Source: Bermanella marisrubri (GTDB lineage Bacteria; Pseudomonadota; Gammaproteobacteria; Pseudomonadales; Oceanobacteraceae). Taken from it: a stretch of DNA of 64,000 nucleotides. The notes below the pieces were generated by a model. It was not told the DNA's origin and ran no database searches. It saw nothing but the letters and a program-made list of their open reading frames with translations. The DNA lies in contig NZ_CP051183.1 of assembly GCF_012295615.1 (NCBI RefSeq), positions 687,001 through 751,000 of the forward strand, written 5' to 3'. Positions 58,630 to 64,000 of the stretch are shown here, piece by piece; position 1 is the first letter of the stretch; each line of letters opens with the position of its first letter. A program made the translations under genes and the position numbers.

Positions 58630-60009
58630 ATGAAGATATCTATTTTTGGTGGTGGTTACGTCGGACTTGTGCAAGCAGCTGTACTATCCGAAGTAGGTCA
58701 TGACGTAACGTGCGTCGATATAAATCCACGAAAGGTAGATGCTTTAAATCGCGGTTTGATCCCAATATACGAGCCAGGTCTTGATGTTTTGGTGAAGCAG
58801 GGACTCTCTAAAGGATTGCTGACATTTACCATTGATGCAGAAGAAGCCATTCAGCATGCCACTGCCATTTTTATAGCGGTAGGTACTCCACCGGACGAAG
58901 ATGGTTCGGCAGATTTGCAGCATGTGCTCAAGGTTGCAGAAACCATCGCTCAGTACATGAATGAGTATAAAGTCATTATTAATAAAAGCACTGTACCCGT
59001 AGGCACTGGTGCAAGAGTAAAGTCAGTAGTCCGCGAACAATTGAAGTCTCGAAATGTAATTTGCGAATTTGATGTGGTTTCGAACCCTGAGTTTTTGAAG
59101 GAAGGTGCAGCGGTTGCAGATTGTCAGCGTCCTGATCGTATCGTGATTGGAGTTGAATCGGACAAAGCCGCTAACATCATGCGTGAGATTTACGAACACT
59201 TTAATCGTAATCATGAAAAGATAATTCAAATGGATATACGAAGCGCGGAGCTGACCAAGTATGCAGCGAATTGCATGCTGGCAACAAAAATCAGCTTTAT
59301 GAATGAGATGGCTAACTTAGCAGAAAAACTTGGTGCCGATATCGAAAGTGTCCGCCAAGGGATCGGTAGTGATCCACGCATTGGCTATCACTTTATATAT
59401 CCTGGTTGTGGCTACGGGGGGTCTTGCTTCCCTAAAGACATCAATGCTTTGTTAAATACGTCGCGACAGGTCAGTTACGATGCGAAGATTTTGAAAGCAG
59501 TAGATCGCGTTAACCAAAAACAAAAGCAAGTGCTATTCAATAAATTACATCAGGTATTCAATGGTGACTTAGTCGGTCGGACTATTGCGTTGTGGGGTTT
59601 AAGCTTTAAGCCAGAGACCGATGACACTCGTGAAGCAACGAGCTTGGTGCTTATTAACGCGTTATTGGAAGCGGGGGTTGCTGTCCAAGCATATGATCCT
59701 CAGGCTAGAGCTGAGGTTGGCAATATATATGGAGATCAAGAAGAGCTTACTCTCACTGACAAAAAAGAAGATGCACTGATCGCTGCAGATGCACTCGTAA
59801 TTGTCACCGAGTGGAAGGAGTTCCGAAGTCCCAACTTCGAATTGATTCAGCAAAGCTTAAATTACCCGATCATTGTCGATGGCAGAAACTTATACTCACC
59901 ACAAAAAATGAAACAGCTTGGTTTTATTTATTATGGAGTTGGAAGAGGTGAGTCGATTAAAAAACAACCGGCTGTGATAATGACAGCACCGAAAGAAATG
60001 GTGCAATAA
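58630..60009 (+). CDS. ugd: UDP-glucose 6-dehydrogenase
   Basis: Oxidises UDP-glucose to UDP-glucuronate, a precursor for capsule and exopolysaccharide. The NAD-binding GGGYVGLVQA motif opens the protein, the catalytic Cys is in GYGGSCFPKD, and SFKPETDDTREA lies in the C-terminal domain. 459 residues. GDP-mannose dehydrogenase is an alternative in this superfamily, but the sequence context of the catalytic Cys fits UDP-glucose better. Its neighbours are capsule export genes. Confidence 0.92.
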   Translation: MKISIFGGGYVGLVQAAVLSEVGHDVTCVDINPRKVDALNRGLIPIYEPGLDVLVKQGLSKGLLTFTIDAEEAIQHATAIFIAVGTPPDEDGSADLQHVLKVAETIAQYMNEYKVIINKSTVPVGTGARVKSVVREQLKSRNVICEFDVVSNPEFLKEGAAVADCQRPDRIVIGVESDKAANIMREIYEHFNRNHEKIIQMDIRSAELTKYAANCMLATKISFMNEMANLAEKLGADIESVRQGIGSDPRIGYHFIYPGCGYGGSCFPKDINALLNTSRQVSYDAKILKAVDRVNQKQKQVLFNKLHQVFNGDLVGRTIALWGLSFKPETDDTREATSLVLINALLEAGVAVQAYDPQARAEVGNIYGDQEELTLTDKKEDALIAADALVIVTEWKEFRSPNFELIQQSLNYPIIVDGRNLYSPQKMKQLGFIYYGVGRGESIKKQPAVIMTAPKEMVQ

Positions 60010-60170
60010 TTATTGCGTCTGAACAATTCCGGTGCGTCTTGAAGAAACAAAGACTTCAAAAATATCAATTTAAATTGTACGTAAAGCAATCTATGCGATA
60101 GTAATTTTCTAGTATGAAAGTATTGGTAAGAGTATTTTTTATACTCATTTGATTGATTGTTAATCAGCAG

Positions 60171-60188
60171 TGTAAGACATATCTTACA
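60171..60188 (+). promoter_or_regulatory. GacA/UvrY-type binding site upstream of the capsule export genes
   Basis: TGTAAGACATATCTTACA is an 18-base perfect inverted repeat that fits the published GacA upstream activating sequence TGTAAG-N6-CTTACA exactly. It lies about 100 bases before the predicted capsule-operon start site. No GGA-rich small RNA follows it before kpsM, unlike the rsm genes that such sites usually serve, so it may act directly on the capsule operon. Confidence 0.6.
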
Positions 60189-60240
60189 AGTAAAATGTCA
60201 TTTCTCTTTCTGTCACAAAATTGTGTTCATTTTCGTCACT

Positions 60241-60274
60241 GATCAATTGATCTGTAACAAAATGAAACTATAAT
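60241..60274 (+). promoter_or_regulatory. Promoter of the capsule export operon with overlapping palindrome
   Basis: TTGATC (60247-60252) and a perfect TATAAT (60269-60274) with a 16-base spacer. A 12-base palindrome GATCAATTGATC (60241-60252) covers the -35, a likely repressor or activator site. This belongs to a 355-base gene-free stretch (60010-60364) that also holds a GAGTAT/ATACTC hairpin near 60130; the leader from about 60280 to kpsM is unassigned. Confidence 0.6.
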
Positions 60275-60364
60275 GCCAATCCGATCACAAAACCTTTACT
60301 TGGTTGCAAACTATTCAAAGTAACAAAGATCTAAAGGAAGTCACTCGTAAACAAATGGAATTGT

Positions 60365-61141
60365 ATGAAGCGCTCCTCTTTACACATTATGAGAGATACG
60401 GTCCACGCGTTACTGATGCGTGAACTGAAGACGCGTTTTGGTAACTCCAAGCTTGGTTATTTTTGGGCGATTGCTGAGCCTGCAGCGCAAGCATCCATTA
60501 TTGCTATTTTGTTTACGCTCATTGGGCGAAACAGTCTTGCTGGCGTTCCTGTCGCGTTATTCTTGATTTCAGGAGTGATGCCATTTAAAAGCTTTAGCAA
60601 GGTAGTTAACCAGTTGTCGTCAGGCATTAACGCAAACAAAGCCTTGTTCGCTTACCGCCAAGTCAGCCCGATCGATCCTATTATTACCCGTTTCATTATT
60701 GAGTTGGCCACATTTTTCATTGTGTACCTGATTATCTTAGCGGTTATGTTTTGGTTAGGGTTTGAGGTTGTACCGCAAGACTTGCTAATGCTGATTACGG
60801 TATCACTTTTACTTTTGGCAATGGGATTTGGAATAGCGCTATGTATGAATAGCGCTGTTAGTTACTGGCAAGACGCCACCAAATTACTGAGCATGGTTAT
60901 GATGCCAATGTTTTTTATTTCAGGCATTTTATATACGGCAACTATGATTCCTGCCAAATTTTGGTATCTATTTTCTTGGAACCCTGTATTCCATGCTATG
61001 GAATTAAGTCGAACTGCCTTTTTTGCAAGCTATGAAACACCGGTAGGGGATTTGGGCTATCTGGCATTGGTAGCACTTGCGTTTAATGTTCTGGGTGTCA
61101 TGTTGTATCGAGTTAATAGAGTGAGGTTTATTACCTCATGA
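60365..61141 (+). CDS. kpsM: Capsular polysaccharide ABC exporter permease KpsM
   Basis: A 258-residue inner-membrane permease of the ABC-2 family with six helices. It exports capsular polysaccharide across the inner membrane with KpsT. The ELKTRFGNSKLGYFWAI start and the later WNPVFHAMELSR segment are typical of KpsM/BexB/CtrC. Its stop overlaps the kpsT ATG. Confidence 0.92.
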   Translation: MKRSSLHIMRDTVHALLMRELKTRFGNSKLGYFWAIAEPAAQASIIAILFTLIGRNSLAGVPVALFLISGVMPFKSFSKVVNQLSSGINANKALFAYRQVSPIDPIITRFIIELATFFIVYLIILAVMFWLGFEVVPQDLLMLITVSLLLLAMGFGIALCMNSAVSYWQDATKLLSMVMMPMFFISGILYTATMIPAKFWYLFSWNPVFHAMELSRTAFFASYETPVGDLGYLALVALAFNVLGVMLYRVNRVRFITS

Positions 61142-61809
61142 TTAAATTCGACAACCTGAGCAAATACTACCCAACCAAGCAAGGCCGTCGCTATGTACTT
61201 AAAAACGTTAATTTGGCCATTCCCACCGATGTGAATATTGCCGTGCTTGGCCCAAACGGCGTTGGCAAATCAACTTTAATTCGCATGTTAGGTGGTGCCG
61301 ATTATCCAAGCCAAGGGGCCATATTGAGCGACAAAAAAATATCTTGGCCATTAGGTTTACAAGGTGGACTGCAAGGCAGTATGACAGGGCGAGAAAATGC
61401 ACGCTTTGTCGCGCGTATACACGGTATTAAAGATACAAAGGAAATAGAAGAGAAAGTAGCTGAATTCGCTGAAATAGGTGCTTATTTTGATGAGCCTGTA
61501 AAGACCTATTCAAGCGGTATGAAATCTCGCGTCACCTTTGGTTTAACCATGGGGTTTGATTTTGATTTCGATGTATTACTTATCGACGAACTTGGTGCTG
61601 TAGGGGATGCCAATTTCCGTAAAAAAAGCCAAGCAGTATTAAAAGAAAAGTTTGAAAGTACCAAACTCATTATGGTGAGCCATTCAATGGGCGAATTAAG
61701 GAAACACTGTCAATCAGGCATCCTTATCAAAGACCAGACACTCGTCTTTTTCTCCGACCTAGAAGAAGCCATACATTCCTACGAGGAAACCTATGTCAGA
61801 GCCAGCTAA
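61138..61809 (+). CDS. kpsT: Capsular polysaccharide ABC exporter ATPase KpsT
   Basis: A 223-residue ATPase with Walker A GPNGVGKST, signature TYSSGMKSRV and Walker B LLIDELGAVGD; the last two are the KpsT/CtrD variants. Overlaps both neighbours, so the three genes are tightly coupled. Confidence 0.94.
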   Translation: MIKFDNLSKYYPTKQGRRYVLKNVNLAIPTDVNIAVLGPNGVGKSTLIRMLGGADYPSQGAILSDKKISWPLGLQGGLQGSMTGRENARFVARIHGIKDTKEIEEKVAEFAEIGAYFDEPVKTYSSGMKSRVTFGLTMGFDFDFDVLLIDELGAVGDANFRKKSQAVLKEKFESTKLIMVSHSMGELRKHCQSGILIKDQTLVFFSDLEEAIHSYEETYVRAS

Positions 61810-62992
61810 GCAGCTTAGTAGTTTTCAGCGCAAAGCGCGTAAGCTACAACGCGATCCAAAACAATTTTTTGTGGATAGTAAAGCCTATGTCAGTACACGT
61901 AAGGCCGCATATATTGCTTGGGCGAAACTAGGTTCATTTGCCATTGTATTACTAGCATCACTCTTAGTTGTTACGTATTACGGCATAGTAGCCAGCCCAA
62001 GATATGTCAGTGAGACTCAGTTTGTTGTAAAGCAAGCTGGCAGTAACGAAGCGGCATTAATGGGAATCGCTGCTATTGCTACCACGTCTTCCTCTTCTCG
62101 TGATGCACTGATAATAAAAGAGTATGTTTTATCGAGAGAGATGGCGATCAAGCTTGATGAGAAAATCGCATTAAAGGAACACTATGCAAACTCAGAATGG
62201 GATTTCTTCAGTCGCCTATCTAAAGACGCCACCATCGAAGAATACGTAGAGTTTTATAAAAACCGAATAACTGTCCGTCATGACGAGCTATCCGATATTT
62301 TATATATCGAAGTGCAAGCCTATACCAATGATTTTGCCCTTCTGCTTGGTCAGGAAGTACTACAGCAAAGCGAAGCTTTTATTAATACGCTTGGCGATAA
62401 AATGGCCCAAGAACAGCTAATTTATGCAAAAAAAGAGGTTGAGCGATTACATAATAATATGAAAGTTCAGCAGCAACGCCTGCTTACCTTCCAGAACAGT
62501 AATCAATTGTATAGCCCAGAGCAACAAGGTAGCGCACTTCTGACTGCCATTGGCACACTGCAGAGTGAAGTAATACAAGCGGAAGCAAAGTTAAAGGAAA
62601 TGCAGAGTGTCATGCATGACGACGCAGCAGAAGTGAGAAGTCAAAAGAACTTAATCTCTTCACTAAAGCAACAGCTATCGGAAGAGAAAGCAAAGCTTAC
62701 TTCGGAAGATCAAGTCTCATTGAATAAGGTGAATGCACAGTATCAAGAAATTAAATTAAATACTGAACTTGCAGCCGCCATGTATCAATCTGCACTTTCC
62801 GGTATGGAAACAGTTCGTTCCGATGCTTATCGCAAGTTAAAGCACTTACTGGTCATACAGCACCCACGTCAACCGCAAGAAGATAAATATCCAAGACGTA
62901 TATACAGCATCGTCACTTGGTTTGTTTCACTATTGCTTATCTATTTTTTGGGTCGCCTAGTATGGACGATTATTAAAGAACACAAGGATTAA
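61793..62992 (+). CDS. kpsE: Capsule polysaccharide export inner-membrane protein KpsE
   Basis: A 399-residue polysaccharide copolymerase-type protein: membrane helix at about 38-58, a Wzz-like domain, a long periplasmic coiled coil (about 210-340) and a C-terminal membrane helix (about 370-392). It links the KpsMT exporter to the outer-membrane pore. Overlaps kpsT by 17 bases. Confidence 0.92.
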   Translation: MSEPAKQLSSFQRKARKLQRDPKQFFVDSKAYVSTRKAAYIAWAKLGSFAIVLLASLLVVTYYGIVASPRYVSETQFVVKQAGSNEAALMGIAAIATTSSSSRDALIIKEYVLSREMAIKLDEKIALKEHYANSEWDFFSRLSKDATIEEYVEFYKNRITVRHDELSDILYIEVQAYTNDFALLLGQEVLQQSEAFINTLGDKMAQEQLIYAKKEVERLHNNMKVQQQRLLTFQNSNQLYSPEQQGSALLTAIGTLQSEVIQAEAKLKEMQSVMHDDAAEVRSQKNLISSLKQQLSEEKAKLTSEDQVSLNKVNAQYQEIKLNTELAAAMYQSALSGMETVRSDAYRKLKHLLVIQHPRQPQEDKYPRRIYSIVTWFVSLLLIYFLGRLVWTIIKEHKD

Positions 62993-62999
62993 CAGTTTA

Positions 63000-64000
63000 A
63001 TGAATAAATACATAAGTAACATTTTGTTAATTATAGGGTTATTTGTTTTTACGCAAACCCATGCAATTGATATCCAGAAAGATCAAGAATCTCATCAATC
63101 TAACGCAATACAAAGCCAGGCGAAAGGGGATGTTTTTGCTAACTGGTTGTTTACCGGCGCTTTTGCTCGCACAGCGTTTAGTGGTATTAACCCTGCTTAT
63201 CGCATCAGTCAAGGAGATAGCTTGCTAGTGCAGCTATGGGGCGGAATTGACTATCAGAATGAAACCAAGGTTGATGCACAAGGCAATATATTCATTCCCA
63301 AAGTAGGGCCGGTGAAAGTACAAGGCGTTAATAATGCGGATCTGAACAAGGTTGTTTTAAAGTCCATTAAACGTGTTTATAAATCGAATGTAGAAGCCTA
63401 TGTGACCTTGATGTCTAGCCAGACCGTTAAAGTATTCCTTAGTGGTATGGTGAATAACCCTGGTTTATATGAAGGACAAAGTGCTGATTCCATACTCGCC
63501 TTTATTGATAAAGCAGGGGGTATCCGAGAGCAGATGGGCAGTTATCGCGATATTGAAGTAAAGCGAAATGGGAAAACACAAACCAAAATCGATTTATATC
63601 AGTTTATTGAGCAAGGCCGATTACCCAATATTCAGCTGCAAGATGGTGATGTTATCTTTGTTTCACCCAAGGTTGGTGATATTACCATTACGGGTGAAGT
63701 AGGTTTTGAAGGTCGATACGAAGTTATTGGTAATCAAACATCTTTAAAGAGTGTGTTGTCAGCGGTTGCGATCAAAGACTCAGCAACACACATTACCATA
63801 GTGGAACCTCACAATAGCGAAGGAATGAAAGAGGTAAAGGCAAAGCAATATCGTATTGGTGATACTGCAGGTGTTACGCTACGGGCTGGTTCAAGTGTGA
63901 AAGTATCATCGCAACTGCGTGCAAAAAGTATCAGTGTGGAAGTGATTGGTGAGCATGACTCTGAATTCGAAATGGTTGTTCCTTGGGGGGCGACTCTAGC
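63000..64000 (+). CDS. kpsD: Outer-membrane polysaccharide export protein, KpsD/Wza type (3' end cut off)
   Basis: A secreted protein running off the window end. The signal peptide ends about THA (residue 21). The mature part has the polysaccharide export domain (YRISQGDSLLVQLWGG, then SLBB-type segments MVNNPGLYE and GEVGFEGRYEV). This is the KpsD/OPX outer-membrane exit pore of the capsule system. The start ATG lies eight bases after kpsE. Confidence 0.87.
   Translation, partial: MNKYISNILLIIGLFVFTQTHAIDIQKDQESHQSNAIQSQAKGDVFANWLFTGAFARTAFSGINPAYRISQGDSLLVQLWGGIDYQNETKVDAQGNIFIPKVGPVKVQGVNNADLNKVVLKSIKRVYKSNVEAYVTLMSSQTVKVFLSGMVNNPGLYEGQSADSILAFIDKAGGIREQMGSYRDIEVKRNGKTQTKIDLYQFIEQGRLPNIQLQDGDVIFVSPKVGDITITGEVGFEGRYEVIGNQTSLKSVLSAVAIKDSATHITIVEPHNSEGMKEVKAKQYRIGDTAGVTLRAGSSVKVSSQLRAKSISVEVIGEHDSEFEMVVPWGATL

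Noticed and set aside
60130-60147. Terminator of ugd at the GAGTAT/ATACTC hairpin
   Set aside because: Stem is short and AT-rich and is not followed by a T-run; left as unassigned structure.

Overview
The window is a stretch of chromosome from a free-living gammaproteobacterium, most likely a marine Oceanospirillales-type organism with moderate GC. This is inferred from gene order and protein character; no rRNA lies in the window. The housekeeping blocks have Pseudomonas-like order: pilF-ispG-hisS-yfgM-bamB-der; xseA, guaB-guaA and tadA; mutS-fdxA; cysDN-zapG-hydrolase-zapE; and proA-nadD-rsfS-rlmH-mrdA-rodA-mltB-rlpA-dacA-ybeD-lipB. I saw no tRNA, rRNA, insertion sequence, prophage or CRISPR array.

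Layout. 1-6.8 kb: the end of pilF, then isoprenoid, tRNA-charging, envelope and ribosome-assembly genes, ending in a truncated hemoglobin coupled to der and a convergent Rieske protein. 7.3-11.3 kb: a sensory cassette made of a membrane histidine kinase with an ethylene-receptor-type N-terminus, a stand-alone receiver and a receiver-GGDEF protein. 11.3-12.5 kb: a soluble chemoreceptor that appears split from its CZB zinc-binding tail. 12.5-15.6 kb (minus): smr, an M23 peptidase and xseA. 15.7-26 kb (plus): DUF3015 and DUF4105 envelope proteins, hydrolases, guaB/guaA, tadA, a peroxiredoxin-like protein and a metallo-beta-lactamase-fold lipoprotein. 26.0-26.2 kb: an unannotated GGA-rich small RNA gene of the RsmZ/CsrB type, next to fdxA-mutS as in Pseudomonas. 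29.9-39.5 kb: small envelope proteins, a lipocalin, a PAS-GGDEF protein, an AttEFGH-like ABC/lipocalin operon, katG and a small RTX-like protein. 39.5-44.6 kb: cysDN, whose CysN carries a ruined APS-kinase tail, zapG and zapE. 44.7-47.2 kb: a DedA protein and two tandem membrane proteins with degenerate GGDEF domains. 47.3-57.2 kb: proline/NAD synthesis, ribosome silencing and the cell-elongation and peptidoglycan block. 57.4-64 kb: a histone-H1-like lysine-rich protein, ugd and a capsule export operon (kpsM-T-E-D) cut by the window end.

How the parts may connect. Several genes make or sense cyclic di-GMP or other second-layer signals. The RsmZ-like RNA and an exact match to the GacA-box pattern upstream of the capsule export genes suggest that a Gac/Rsm cascade controls surface polysaccharide here. 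The ethylene-receptor-like kinase with its two adjacent response regulators, one of them a probable diguanylate cyclase, is the most unusual coding system in the window.
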